The notes beneath the pieces are model-generated. The model made no database searches. It saw only the letters and a list, made by a program, of their open reading frames with translations, and was not told the origin of the DNA. The position numbers were made by a program, and so were the translations under genes. Positions 25,846 through 35,001 of a DNA stretch of 64,000 nucleotides are shown here, in pieces. This stretch comes from Stenotrophomonas maltophilia (GTDB taxonomy: Bacteria; Pseudomonadota; Gammaproteobacteria; Xanthomonadales; Xanthomonadaceae). The stretch is taken from assembly GCA_002387845.1 (NCBI GenBank), contig DGLB01000007.1, positions 15,287 to 79,286 on the forward strand. The letters are read 5' to 3'. Position 1 is the stretch's first letter, and every line of letters begins with the position of its first letter.

Positions 25846-27216
25846 TTATTCGGTGTCGCTGTCCGCTTCGTCCTCGTCGCCCCCGTCCAGCCCGATGTCG
25901 CCCAGCAGCTGCCGGGTCTGCTCGCCACCCAGCGATTCCACCCCGCGCAGGCGGCGTTCGATGGTGCGGGTCTTGCGGCTGGCCTCGCCGAGGCTGCGGC
26001 CGACCGTGCTGATCTGCTTCTCGGCCTTTTCCAGAATGCCGGCGAACTTGCCGAACTCGCTCTTCACCGCGCCCAGCAGCACCCACACCTCGCTGGAGCG
26101 CTGTTCGATCGCCAGCGTGCGGAAGCCCATCTGCAGGCTGTTGAGCAGGGCGGTCACCGTGGTCGGGCCCGCCACCACCACGCGATGCTCGCGCTGCAGC
26201 AGGTCGACCAGGCCCGGGCGACGGATCACTTCGGCGTACAGGCCTTCGGTGGGCAGGAACATCACCGCGAAGTCGGTGGTGTGCGGCGGCACGATGTACT
26301 TGTCGCTGATCGACTTGGCCTGGATGCGGATCGCGCGTTCCAGCTGCGCCCCCTGCTGGCGCACGCCCTCCACGTCGCCTTGTTCCTGCGCATCCAGCAG
26401 GCGCTCGTAGTCCTCGCTGGGGAACTTGGAATCGATCGGCAGCCAGACCGGCACATCATCGGGACTGCGGCCGGGCAGGCGCACCGCGATGTCGACCATT
26501 TCGCCGCTGTCCGGGCGCACTTTCACCCCACGCGCGTACTGCTCCTGGGTGAGGGTCTGCTCGAGGATGTTCTCCAGCTGCACTTCGCCCCAGCTGCCGC
26601 GGTTCTTGACGTTGGTCAGCACGCGTTTGAGGTCGCCGACGCCGGTGGCCAGCTGCTGCATTTCGCCGAGGCCGCGCTGGACCTGCTCGAGACGGTCGGA
26701 AACCAGCTGGAACGAGGCACCCAGGCGCGCTTCCAGCGTGCTCTGCAGTTTCTCATCGACGGTGACGCGCATCTGGTCCAGCTTTTCGGCGTTGTCGCGC
26801 TGCAGGGTCTGCAGCTGCTGTTCCAGCGTGCCGCGCATCTCGCCGATCCGCTGTTCGTTGCGCTGGATCAGGTCCTGCAGACGCTGGCCGAGTGAGTCGC
26901 CCAGGCGCTGCTGCGCGGCGGTGCTTTCCTCGCGAGCCTTGCGCGCGTCGTCATTGAGCGCGTCACGCAGCAGGTCCAGGCGCTGGTCGGTGCGGGTGGA
27001 CAGGTCGGTCAGCGCGCGCGCGAAGCTTTCCAGCCGTGCATCCTGCTGCCGTCCCAGCCCTTCCAGCTGCTCGCGCAGTTCGCTGCGGCCGATACGCGCT
27101 TCCTCGCGCAGCGACTGCTCCAGGCCGTCATGACGGGAACGCCGCAGCAGGGTGGCCAGCTGCAGGACGAGGACGGCGCAGAGCAGGCCGCCAAGGATGA
27201 GGAATTCAGATTGCAT
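25846..27216 (-). CDS. rmuC: DNA recombination protein RmuC
   Basis: RmuC limits recombination between inverted repeats and has a nuclease-like core. The 456-residue protein has an N-terminal membrane helix (residues about 5-22), a long coiled coil (about 30-200), and the conserved RmuC domain with GSWGEVQLENILEQTL, WLPIDSKFPSEDYERLL and TDFAVMFLPTEGLYAEV. The open frame extends 330 bp upstream, but the ATG at 27216 gives the standard membrane-anchored N-terminus. The C-terminal tail is acidic. Confidence 0.95.
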   Translation of the reverse strand: MQSEFLILGGLLCAVLVLQLATLLRRSRHDGLEQSLREEARIGRSELREQLEGLGRQQDARLESFARALTDLSTRTDQRLDLLRDALNDDARKAREESTAAQQRLGDSLGQRLQDLIQRNEQRIGEMRGTLEQQLQTLQRDNAEKLDQMRVTVDEKLQSTLEARLGASFQLVSDRLEQVQRGLGEMQQLATGVGDLKRVLTNVKNRGSWGEVQLENILEQTLTQEQYARGVKVRPDSGEMVDIAVRLPGRSPDDVPVWLPIDSKFPSEDYERLLDAQEQGDVEGVRQQGAQLERAIRIQAKSISDKYIVPPHTTDFAVMFLPTEGLYAEVIRRPGLVDLLQREHRVVVAGPTTVTALLNSLQMGFRTLAIEQRSSEVWVLLGAVKSEFGKFAGILEKAEKQISTVGRSLGEASRKTRTIERRLRGVESLGGEQTRQLLGDIGLDGGDEDEADSDTE

Positions 27217-27264
27217 GCGCCCAGTGTAGGCTGAGCCGGTCTCAATGGCTGCGCCGGAGCCCCC

Positions 27265-27885
27265 ATGCTGGACGTGCTTGGAAAGTCGACCTCGATCAAT
27301 GTGCGCAAGGTGCTGTGGCTGTGCCAGGTGCTTGGGCTGGATTACCGCCATCTGGGCGCGGACGGCACCCACGGCGGCGAGGCGGCCGGGCTGCAGTCGC
27401 GCAACCCCAACGGCCTGGTGCCGGTCATCCGCGATGGCGACTTCGTGCTGTGGGAGTCCAACAGCATCTGCCGCTATCTGGCCAGCCGCGCGCAGCGCCA
27501 CGACCTGCTGCCGCAGGAGCCGCAGGCGCGTGCCCAGGTCGAGCAATGGATGGATTGGCAGGCGACCGATCTCAATACGGCATGGCGCTACGTGTTCATG
27601 TCACGGGTCCGGCAGCATCCGGGTTACACCGATGAAGCCGCCGCCGCGACCAGCCTGGCCCAGTGGAACCGGCTGATGCAGCAGCTGGACCAGCAGCTGG
27701 CGAACACCGGGGCCTACGTCACCGGACCGGTGTTTACCCTGGCCGATATCGTGCTGGGGCTGTCGACCCAGCGCTGGCTGGCGACCCCGGGCGACAAACC
27801 AGACCTGCCTGCCGTGCAGGCCTGGTGTGTGCGGCTGGCCGGCCATGCCGGCTTCGACCGGCACTGCCGGAACGGCATCCCGTGA
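27265..27885 (+). CDS. Glutathione S-transferase family protein
   Basis: This cytoplasmic protein of 206 residues has a thioredoxin-like N-terminal domain (residues 1-75) with the GST pattern NPNGLVPVIRDGDFVLWESNSICRYLA, where the cis-Pro and the ES motif bind glutathione. A helical C-terminal domain includes FTLADIVLG. Substrate is unknown. It is divergent from rmuC (48 bp between starts) and ends one base from the convergent oxidoreductase gene. Confidence 0.92.
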   Translation: MLDVLGKSTSINVRKVLWLCQVLGLDYRHLGADGTHGGEAAGLQSRNPNGLVPVIRDGDFVLWESNSICRYLASRAQRHDLLPQEPQARAQVEQWMDWQATDLNTAWRYVFMSRVRQHPGYTDEAAAATSLAQWNRLMQQLDQQLANTGAYVTGPVFTLADIVLGLSTQRWLATPGDKPDLPAVQAWCVRLAGHAGFDRHCRNGIP

Positions 27886-27886
27886 C

Positions 27887-28894
27887 CTAGAACCCTTCCA
27901 GCACCAGCTTGCCGCGGGCGCGATGGCTTTCGATCAGCGCGTGGGCGCGGCGCAGGTTGGCGGCGTCGATGCGCCCGTAATGCTCGCCGAGGGTGGTGCG
28001 CAGCACACCGGCATCGACCAGTTCGGCGACCCGGTTGAGCAGGTCGTGCTGACGCTGCAGGTCGGGGGTGCCGAAGGTGGAACGGGTGAACATCGACTCC
28101 CAGTGCAGCGACAGGCTCTTGCGCTTGAGCGCCATCACGTCGAGCTGGCCCGGGTCGTCGATCAGCGCCAGCTGGCCCTGCGGTTCCAGCGCGGACACGA
28201 TCTGCGCGTAGTGCTGGTCGGTGTGGGTCAGACTGGCGACGTGGGTGACCGCATTGATGCCAATGCGGGCCAGGCCTTCGGTCAGCGGCTGGCTGTGGTC
28301 GATGACGTGATGCGCGCCAAGCGCCAGCACCCAGTCCTGGGTGTCCGGGCGCGACGCGGTGCCGATCACGGTCAGCCGGGTCAGCTGGCGCGCGAGCTGG
28401 ACCAGGATCGAGCCCACGCCACCGCCCGCGCCCACCACCAGCAGGGTCTGGCCGGCACCGCCGCCTTCGGCGATGCGCAGGCGGTCGAACAGCAGTTCCC
28501 AGGCGGTGATCGCGGTCAGCGGCAACGCGGCGGCAGCGGCGTCATCGAGGCTGGCCGGCTTGCGCCCGACGATGCGCTCGTCGACCAGCTGATACTCGGC
28601 ATTGCTGCCGGGACGGTTGATGTCACCGGCATAGAAAACCGCGTCGCCCGGCTGGAACAGGCTGACCTCGCTGCCCACCGCATCCACGACACCGACCGCA
28701 TCCCAGCCGATCACGCGCGGCTCGCTGACCGCGACGTTGCGGCGGACCTTGGTGTCGACCGGGTTCACCGAGATGGCCCGCACCTGCACGCGCAGGTCGC
28801 GTGGGCCGGGGGTGGGCAGCGGCAGGTCCAGATCAACAAGCGCCGCCGGGTCGGTGACCGGCAGACCGTGCTGGGTGTAGGCGATGGCTTTCAT
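27887..28894 (-). CDS. Zinc-type alcohol dehydrogenase / quinone oxidoreductase family protein
   Basis: This MDR-superfamily enzyme of 335 residues probably reduces quinones or enones with NADPH. A GroES-like N-terminal domain includes VNPVDTKVR and IGWDAVGVV; the Rossmann domain has the nucleotide loop VVGAGGGVGSILVQLAR. It lacks the Cys set needed for structural zinc, as in the quinone oxidoreductase branch. It is divergently transcribed from a LysR gene across 96 bp, a common regulator/target arrangement. Confidence 0.9.
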   Translation of the reverse strand: MKAIAYTQHGLPVTDPAALVDLDLPLPTPGPRDLRVQVRAISVNPVDTKVRRNVAVSEPRVIGWDAVGVVDAVGSEVSLFQPGDAVFYAGDINRPGSNAEYQLVDERIVGRKPASLDDAAAAALPLTAITAWELLFDRLRIAEGGGAGQTLLVVGAGGGVGSILVQLARQLTRLTVIGTASRPDTQDWVLALGAHHVIDHSQPLTEGLARIGINAVTHVASLTHTDQHYAQIVSALEPQGQLALIDDPGQLDVMALKRKSLSLHWESMFTRSTFGTPDLQRQHDLLNRVAELVDAGVLRTTLGEHYGRIDAANLRRAHALIESHRARGKLVLEGF

Positions 28895-28990
28895 GCGGGA
28901 GCAATCCAGAAGAGGGAAGCCCAGCTTGGACCGCCCTCACCTGCCCTTAAAGGCGCACAATGCAGCATCACTTTCATTCTGGAAGAGAAA

Positions 28991-29908
28991 ATGATCCGGT
29001 TCGAGGATCTGGCGCTGTTCGTGCGCACCGCCGCGCTGGGCAGCTTCTCCCAGGCCGCACGCGAAGCTGACCTGCTGCCCGGACAGGTGGCCGCCGCCGT
29101 GGCCCGGCTGGAACGCGAACTGGACCTGCGCCTGTTCGTGCGCACCACCCGCAGCCTGCGCCTGACCGCCGAGGGCGTGCTGTACCTGCCCTACGCGCAG
29201 GACGTGCTGGCCACCCTGCAGGAGGCCGATGACCGGATACGCGGCGAAGATGCCGAACTGCGCGGCGTGCTGCAGGTCGCGGCCCCCTCGGACCTGGGCC
29301 GCAATGTGCTGCTGCCCTGGCTGACCGAGTTCCGCGCGGCCCACCCGAAGCTGCAGCTGCGCCTGCTGCTGTCCGACCAGGTCGCCGATGTGTTCCGCGA
29401 CCCGGTGGATGTTGCCTTCCGGCTCGGCCGTTTCGACAGCGCGCGCTATGTGGCGCTGCCGCTGCTGCCCCGCAACCGGCGGGTGCTGGTGGCCTCGCCC
29501 GACTATCTGGCCCGGCACGGCGCGCCCGCGGATCTGGACGCGCTGAAGGAGCACCAGTGCCTGCTCTACCAGCTGGCCGGACGCCCCTACGACCGCTGGA
29601 GCTTCGAACAGGACGGGCGCCGTGTGGTGGTGCCGGTGCGCGGACACCTGGTCTGCGATGACGCCGACGTGGTGCGGCGCTGGGCGGTGGCCGGCGAAGG
29701 CATCGTGTTCAAGTCGTGGCTGGATGTCTGCGAGGACGTCCGCGCCGGGCGGCTGCGGGTGCTGCTGGACGGGGCCGGCGACAGCCTGCCATTGAACCTG
29801 GTGTGCCCGCACCGCAAGCAGTTTTCCACCGCGTTGCGCCAACTGCATGCGCTCTGTGTGGAGCGGCTGCAGCCGATGTTGAACGGGCTCCCTGCCGCGC
29901 CGGTCTGA
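28991..29908 (+). CDS. LysR-family transcriptional regulator
   Basis: This 305-residue LysR protein has an N-terminal winged helix-turn-helix (residues 1-60; FVRTAALGSFSQAAREADLLPGQVAAAVARLE) and a periplasmic-binding-protein-like effector domain (about 90-300). It probably controls the divergent oxidoreductase gene and may act as an aldehyde- or quinone-responsive switch. The start is ATG 28991, the first codon before the HTH. The 96-bp intergenic region would hold the operator; I could not define a clear T-N11-A site. Confidence 0.92.
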   Translation: MIRFEDLALFVRTAALGSFSQAAREADLLPGQVAAAVARLERELDLRLFVRTTRSLRLTAEGVLYLPYAQDVLATLQEADDRIRGEDAELRGVLQVAAPSDLGRNVLLPWLTEFRAAHPKLQLRLLLSDQVADVFRDPVDVAFRLGRFDSARYVALPLLPRNRRVLVASPDYLARHGAPADLDALKEHQCLLYQLAGRPYDRWSFEQDGRRVVVPVRGHLVCDDADVVRRWAVAGEGIVFKSWLDVCEDVRAGRLRVLLDGAGDSLPLNLVCPHRKQFSTALRQLHALCVERLQPMLNGLPAAPV

Positions 29909-30010
29909 ACCTGCCGGTCTGAGCGTGCCCGTCTGAAAACGACAACTGACGCTATCCCCGCCGTCAGCGCTGGCCGACAATGGCCTCCCCCCCGAAGTTG
30001 AGTTGTCGCC

Positions 30011-30637
30011 ATGCCGTGGATGGGCATCCAGGACCTGTGGACCTTTGTTGCGGCCGTGCTGGTGTTCCTGGCGCTGCCAGGTCCCGGCACCTTCACCCTG
30101 CTCACCGCCACCGGGCGCGGTGGTGTGCGCGGCGGCTATACCGCGCTGGCCGGGCTGCTGCTGGGTGACCAGATCCTGATGTGGCTGGCAGTGGCCGGGG
30201 TGGCCGCGCTGCTCAAGGCCAACCCGGTGGTGTTCCACGCCGTGCAGTACCTGGGCGCGGCCTATCTGGTGTGGGTGGGCATCAGCCTGCTGCGTGAGCC
30301 ACGCGAGGGCGCGCAGCCCGGCGGCATCCGCCTGCAACCGGGCCACTACTTCCGCCAGGCCATTCTGGTGAGCCTGCTCAATCCGAAGGCGATCATTTTC
30401 TACATGGCCTTCCTGCCGCTGTTCATCGACCCGGTGCGGCATCAGGGACTGGTGACATTTGCGGCGCTGGCCGGGCTGATCTTCGTGTTGAGCGTCGCGT
30501 ACTGCTCGCTTCTGATCGGGGTGGGCAACCTGCTGCGCCGTCGGATCATCCAGCATCCGCGCGTGGGCACCTGGCTCAAGCGGGTGGCCGGAGTGTTCCT
30601 GATCGGCTTCGGCGTGCGCCTGGGCGTGAGCGGCTGA
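30011..30637 (+). CDS. LysE/RhtB-family amino-acid exporter
   Basis: This 208-residue inner-membrane protein has about six membrane helices. The early motif PGPGTFTLLTATGRGGVRGGYTALAGLLLGD is the family hallmark, and LLNPKAIIFYMAFLPLFI lies in the middle. Relatives export amino acids such as leucine, homoserine or threonine; the substrate is not readable. A second ATG four codons in (30023) is also possible. It follows the LysR gene on the same strand by 102 bp. Confidence 0.9.
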   Translation: MPWMGIQDLWTFVAAVLVFLALPGPGTFTLLTATGRGGVRGGYTALAGLLLGDQILMWLAVAGVAALLKANPVVFHAVQYLGAAYLVWVGISLLREPREGAQPGGIRLQPGHYFRQAILVSLLNPKAIIFYMAFLPLFIDPVRHQGLVTFAALAGLIFVLSVAYCSLLIGVGNLLRRRIIQHPRVGTWLKRVAGVFLIGFGVRLGVSG

Positions 30638-30681
30638 CCCGGATCGGCCCGCAGGCCGCTGGCCGCAGTGGCGATGTCACT

Positions 30682-30733
30682 ATTTCGCCTTGTTTTTGTG
30701 CCGATTCCGGCAATGCTCCTTCAACGGCGAAAT
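30682..30733. promoter_or_regulatory. Inverted repeats in the permease leader
   Basis: The 189-bp gap before the permease holds an 8-bp perfect inverted repeat, ATTTCGCC (30682-30689) and GGCGAAAT (30726-30733), and within it a small hairpin TGCCG-ATTC-CGGCA (30699-30712). They may be part of a regulatory leader or operator. No clear -35/-10 pair stood out. Confidence 0.35.
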
Positions 30734-30826
30734 CGACTGGTCGATCACGACGCTTGGCAGTAGTAATGCTGCGGCGCGTTCGGTCACACTCGGGCACTTG
30801 TCGATAGCAGTCACCCGTGAGGTTCC

Positions 30827-32260
30827 ATGTCATCCCATCTGCGGCGCAAATCGCTGGACTCCGTCATCGCCCCTGAAGCCGGCAAGCGCCTGGTTCCCAC
30901 GCTGAGCTGGCCGCATCTGATCGCGCTCGGTATCGGTGCCATCGTGGGCACCGGCATCTACACGCTGATCGGCGTGGGGGCCAATCTGGCCGGACCGGCG
31001 GTGCTGATCTCCTTCGCCATTGCCGGCGCGGTCTGCGCCTGCGCCGCGCTGTGCTATGCCGAGCTGGCGACCATGATTCCGGCGGCCGGCAGCGCCTATA
31101 CCTACAGCTACACCGCACTTGGCGAAGTGTTCGCCTGGGTGGTGGGCTGGAGCTTGGTGCTGGAGTACTCCCTGGTGGTGAGTACGGTCGCGGTGGGCTG
31201 GTCTGGTTACTTCGTCGGCTTCCTGGAATGGATCCATTCCAGCTTCGGCATCGACATGCGGCTACCCGCCTCGCTGTCGGCGGGCCCGCACGTGGAAGGC
31301 GGCTTCTTCAACCTGCCAGCCGTGCTGATCACCTGGGTGGTGGCCGGTGGCTTGATGCTGGGCACCAAGGAGAGCGCCACGCTCAACGCGATCCTGGTGG
31401 TGCTGAAGATCGCCGCGCTGGGTGTGTTCGTCGCCGTGGCGCTGCCCGCCTTCGACGTCAACAACCTGCAGCCGTTCATGCCGCACGGCTTCGCCAAGTC
31501 GATGGGGCCGAAAGGTGTCGAGTACGGCGTTATGGCCGCTGCCGCGATCATCTTCTTCGCGTTCTACGGCTTCGATGCCATTTCGACCGCCGCTGAAGAA
31601 ACCAAGAACCCGGGCCGCAACCTGTCCATCGGCATCATTGGCTCGATGGTGGGCTGCACCATCATCTACATGCTGGTCGCCCTGGCCGCCATTGGTGCCA
31701 TGAGCTACACCGTGTTCGGCCAAAGCGCCGAGCCCCTGGCCCTGATCATGCGCGAATTGGGCCAGCCCAAGGCGGCGGCGATCATCGGTGTAGTGGCCAT
31801 GGTGGCGCTGCCCACGGTGCTGCTGGCGTTCCTGTTCGGCCAGAGCCGCGTGTTCTTCGTGATGGGTCGCGACGGCCTGCTGCCGCGTGCTCTGTCGGCA
31901 GTGAACAAGCGCACCGGTACGCCGGTAGCTACCACCATGTTCAGTGCGCTGCTGGTCTCGGCACTGGCAGGCGTAGCGCGGCTGGACGAAATCGCTGCGC
32001 TGGCCAATGCCGGTACCCTGGCCGCCTTTACTGCGGTGGGCATCTGCCTGGTGGTGATGCGCAAGCGTGCTCCGGCAGCCAAGCGTACCTTCCGTACGCC
32101 GCTGGCGTGGTTCGTGGGTCCGGCGGCGGCGGCCGGTTGCATCTACCTGTTCATCAGCCTGCCGACCAGCACCCAGAAGTACTTCCTGGTCTGGAACCTG
32201 CTGGGCCTGCTGGTCTACGTGCTGTACAGCCGCCGCAATGCGCTGAAGGTCAGCCCGTAA
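30827..32260 (+). CDS. APC-superfamily amino-acid permease
   Basis: This 477-residue cationic-amino-acid-transporter type permease has about twelve membrane helices. The first-helix binding motif GIGAIVGTGIYTLIG is present, as is the helix-6 region FFAFYGFDAISTAAEETKNPGRN typical of YfnA/CAT proteins. It imports amino acids into the cytoplasm; specificity is unknown. The start ATG follows GAGGTT. The stop lies close to a GCAGGTACC palindrome that may terminate transcription. Confidence 0.93.
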   Translation: MSSHLRRKSLDSVIAPEAGKRLVPTLSWPHLIALGIGAIVGTGIYTLIGVGANLAGPAVLISFAIAGAVCACAALCYAELATMIPAAGSAYTYSYTALGEVFAWVVGWSLVLEYSLVVSTVAVGWSGYFVGFLEWIHSSFGIDMRLPASLSAGPHVEGGFFNLPAVLITWVVAGGLMLGTKESATLNAILVVLKIAALGVFVAVALPAFDVNNLQPFMPHGFAKSMGPKGVEYGVMAAAAIIFFAFYGFDAISTAAEETKNPGRNLSIGIIGSMVGCTIIYMLVALAAIGAMSYTVFGQSAEPLALIMRELGQPKAAAIIGVVAMVALPTVLLAFLFGQSRVFFVMGRDGLLPRALSAVNKRTGTPVATTMFSALLVSALAGVARLDEIAALANAGTLAAFTAVGICLVVMRKRAPAAKRTFRTPLAWFVGPAAAAGCIYLFISLPTSTQKYFLVWNLLGLLVYVLYSRRNALKVSP

Positions 32261-32268
32261 GCCGTTCA

Positions 32269-32297
32269 GCAGGTACCGGCCAACGGTCGGTACCTGC
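32269..32297. terminator. Palindrome after the permease gene
   Basis: A 13-bp inverted repeat with one mismatch, GCAGGTACCGGCC and GGTCGGTACCTGC around AAC, begins 9 bp after the permease stop. There is no T-run, so it may be a factor-dependent terminator or a repeat rather than an intrinsic terminator. Confidence 0.45.
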
Positions 32298-32327
32298 CGG
32301 ACCGCCCATTGTCACCGGTGATGGTCG

Positions 32328-33593
32328 TTACCCCGGTAGCGCACGACCGTGGGTCGTGCGCCGGTTCTCCGCGTAATCCTGTGCCTGCTGCATCACCCGC
32401 AGCAGGTTGCCGCCCCAGATGGCGGCAATCTGCTTCTCGGAGTACCCCTTGCGCAGCAGCCACGCGGTGATCTTGGGCAGCTGGCTCACGTCCTGCAGGT
32501 CGAAAAGACCGCCGCCGCCATCCCAGTCCAGGCCGATGCCCACATGCTCGGGACCGACCACGGCAAGAATGTGTTCCAGGTGCGCGAAGAAGTCGTCCAG
32601 CGTGGCCTGGCGCAGCGGCTGGGTCTTATCCAGCTTCGCCAGTGCTTCCTTCAACTGCACGCCCTGCGCGATGGTGAGTTCGTCATAGCCTGCGCCGATC
32701 TGCTTGATCAGGTCCGCTTCGGCCTGCTTGCGCGCATCGGACTTGCCGGTATCGATCAGGTAGCCACCGTACGCGTTGACCTGGATCACCCCGCCCGCCT
32801 TCGCCAGCTGCTTCAGACGGGCGTCGTCCAGGTTGCGCGGGTGGTTGTAGATCGCCTTGGCCGAACTGTGCGACAGCACGAACGGGACCGGCAGGCGCTG
32901 GATCAGATCGTCGAATACGGCATCGGAGGCGTGCGACTGGTCGATGACGATGCCCAGCCGCACGGCTTCGTCCACCAGCGCCTTGCCGGCCGGACTCAGG
33001 CCCTTCCACTCGGGTCCCTTCGGGTCGGTGGCCGAGTCGGCGAACTCGTTGTTGGCAAAATGCACCGTGCTGAGCAGGCGCAGGCCAGCCTGGTGGTAGA
33101 AGCTCAGCAGTGAGGGATCGGCCACCAGCGGGCTGGCGTTTTCCATGCTGATGTAGACCACGCGCTTGCCGGCGGCTTTGATCTTCGCCGCGTCGGTGGC
33201 GGTCAGCGCCAGGGCGAACTGGTCCGGATGCGCGGCCAGCATTTCGCGGATTTCCAGCAGCCGCTGCAGGCCGGCGTCGCGGTCCTGCTGGTGCGCGGCT
33301 GCGCTGCGATCGCCCTGGTCGGTGTAGATGGCGAAGAAGCCGCCGTCCAGTGCGCCCTGCTGCATGCGCGGCAGGTCGACCTGGGACAGGGCGTTGTGGT
33401 CATGCCGCTGGCGCAGGTCGAAGCCCTCGCGATGGAAGTTCGCGGGGGTGTCGAGGTGGCTGTCCAGGGTGAGCAGACGCTGCTGCAGGGCAGTCGCTTT
33501 TGCCAGTTCCTGCGTGGAGAACTCGATGGCGTGGGCGGAGAGCGGCGCGGCCAGCGCCAGGGAGACCAGCAGGGACAGGGTACGCACCGTCAT
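32328..33593 (-). CDS. Membrane dipeptidase family protein (peptidase M19)
   Basis: This zinc dipeptidase of 421 residues has a signal peptide (residues 1-22, ending SAHA), so it is probably periplasmic. Family zinc and catalytic residues are visible: DSHLDTP near the N-terminus, the bridging Glu in SMENASP, VLSHSS, and GIGLDWDGG. The last ten codons (RRTTHGRALPG) are made from a SMAG repeat, so the extreme C-terminus is probably an acquired tail. The start has GTGAGG upstream. Confidence 0.93.
   Translation of the reverse strand: MTVRTLSLLVSLALAAPLSAHAIEFSTQELAKATALQQRLLTLDSHLDTPANFHREGFDLRQRHDHNALSQVDLPRMQQGALDGGFFAIYTDQGDRSAAAHQQDRDAGLQRLLEIREMLAAHPDQFALALTATDAAKIKAAGKRVVYISMENASPLVADPSLLSFYHQAGLRLLSTVHFANNEFADSATDPKGPEWKGLSPAGKALVDEAVRLGIVIDQSHASDAVFDDLIQRLPVPFVLSHSSAKAIYNHPRNLDDARLKQLAKAGGVIQVNAYGGYLIDTGKSDARKQAEADLIKQIGAGYDELTIAQGVQLKEALAKLDKTQPLRQATLDDFFAHLEHILAVVGPEHVGIGLDWDGGGGLFDLQDVSQLPKITAWLLRKGYSEKQIAAIWGGNLLRVMQQAQDYAENRRTTHGRALPG
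32335..32361. repeat. SMAG/REP element inside the dipeptidase 3' end
   Basis: GTAG at 32336-32339 leads into a perfect 10-bp palindrome, GCGCACGACC-GTG-GGTCGTGCGC (32339-32361). It overlaps the last codons of the minus-strand dipeptidase gene. Confidence 0.85.
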
Positions 33594-33655
33594 GACGCCT
33601 CACCGATGGGTCGGAAGCGTCAGACCATAACGCAGGTCGCGACCAAACGGGCACC

Positions 33656-33757
33656 GCGTAGTGACACGCCATGCGTGTCCTCGACATGCCGGGCGAGGCC
33701 GGCGTTGCGTCGCCCGTTGCCAGGTCCGCGAGGACACGCATGGCGTGTCCCTACGCG
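33656..33757. repeat. Paired inverted SMAG/REP elements
   Basis: Two elements face each other in the 182-bp gap between the dipeptidase and rlmI genes. The left unit is GTAG plus GACACGC-CAT-GCGTGTC (33658-33679). The right unit is GGACACGC-ATG-GCGTGTCC plus CTAC (33732-33754). The two are near-perfect reverse complements, so the whole could fold as one large hairpin. Confidence 0.85.
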
Positions 33758-33775
33758 GGGTTCAAAACCGCCGGA

Positions 33776-34945
33776 TCAGTCCAGCACGCGGCAGAACACG
33801 GCCTTGAGGTAACGCGATTCCTGCACGTGCGCCATGAACGGATGATCCGGACCGGCACCCGACACCTTCAGGATCTGGATGGTGCGGCCGGAATAGAACG
33901 CGGCACGACGCAGCATGTCCAGGAACTGGTCCTCCGCCACCAGACCGGTGCACGAGAAGGTGGCGAACAGACCACCGGGCTTGACCACGCCCAGCGCCAG
34001 CTTGTTCATGTCCAGATACTTCTTCAGTGCGGTGATCACCTGGTCGCGGTCGCGGGTCATCTTGGCCGGGTCCAGGATCACCACGTCGTACTGCTCACCC
34101 CGGTTGGCGGCATCGCGCAGCCACGGGAAGATGTCCGACTGCACGAAGCGCGGGCGCACATTGTTGAGGCGACCGTTGGCCTTGGCGATGCTGATCACAT
34201 CTTCGTCGATGTCGATGCCCAGCACGTCCGAGGCACCGCGCGCGGCGGCGTACACCGCGAAGCCACCGGTGTTGCAGCACAGGTCCAGCACCGACTTGCC
34301 TTCCACCAGGCTGCTCAGCCACTGGCGGTTTTCGCGCTGGTCGGCGAAGAAGCCGGTCTTGTGCGCGCCAGCCGGGTCGGCGCGGAACTTCACCCCATAC
34401 TCGGTGATCACCGCCGCTTCGGTGGTGGTGTTGCCGTGGAAGTCGAAGCTTTCCTGCTTCTGCACGTGTTCGTCGGCGAAGCTGTGGAAACGGCAGCCCG
34501 GGAACTGCTCGCGCAGCGCCTCATAGATCCACTCGCGGTGGCGGAACATGCCGGCGGCGAAGAACTCCACCACCACCAGGTCGCCGTAGCGGTCCACCAC
34601 CAGGCCGGACAGGCCGTCGCCCTCGCTGTGCACGACGCGCCAGGCATCGGACACCTCATCCAGCTTCAGAACCTCACGGCGCAGCGACACCGCCTGCGCG
34701 ATCTTGCGCGAGAACCAGCCGGCATCAACGGGGACGCGCTGGTCGGTTTCCAGAATGCGCACGGCAATACGCGAATGGCCGTTGTAGAAGCCTCGGCCGA
34801 TCCACTCCCCGTCCACGCCGACCACGTCGACGATGGAGCCGGGCTTGGGGCGGGCGGCAGGCTTTTCGACCAGTTTCTGGAAGATCCACGGGTGGCTGGA
34901 GCGCCAGGCGTTCTTGAGGCGGACTACGGGGGCAGGGGTATTCAT
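33776..34945 (-). CDS. rlmI: 23S rRNA m5C methyltransferase RlmI-type
   Basis: This SAM-dependent methyltransferase of 389 residues has a PUA RNA-binding domain (about residues 5-85), a central RlmI-like domain, and a Rossmann methyltransferase domain (about 215-380). SAM motif I is VLDLCCNTGGFAVYAA and the catalytic motif with Cys is TFSCTG. E. coli RlmI methylates C1962 of 23S rRNA; the same role is likely here. The start is ATG 34945. It is divergent from the terC promoter and riboswitch. Confidence 0.9.
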   Translation of the reverse strand: MNTPAPVVRLKNAWRSSHPWIFQKLVEKPAARPKPGSIVDVVGVDGEWIGRGFYNGHSRIAVRILETDQRVPVDAGWFSRKIAQAVSLRREVLKLDEVSDAWRVVHSEGDGLSGLVVDRYGDLVVVEFFAAGMFRHREWIYEALREQFPGCRFHSFADEHVQKQESFDFHGNTTTEAAVITEYGVKFRADPAGAHKTGFFADQRENRQWLSSLVEGKSVLDLCCNTGGFAVYAAARGASDVLGIDIDEDVISIAKANGRLNNVRPRFVQSDIFPWLRDAANRGEQYDVVILDPAKMTRDRDQVITALKKYLDMNKLALGVVKPGGLFATFSCTGLVAEDQFLDMLRRAAFYSGRTIQILKVSGAGPDHPFMAHVQESRYLKAVFCRVLD

Positions 34946-34967
34946 GGGCCTATTGTATCCGGGCGAT

Positions 34968-34996
34968 TTGACGCGGGGCCGGCCAGCCCGCAGAAT
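34968..34996 (+). promoter_or_regulatory. Promoter of the terC riboswitch transcript
   Basis: TTGACG (34968-34973) and CAGAAT (34991-34996) are separated by 17 bp. The expected transcription start, about 7 bp downstream, falls at the first base of the riboswitch P1 stem (35002), which supports the call. Confidence 0.7.
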
Positions 34997-35001
34997 CGGT
35001 G

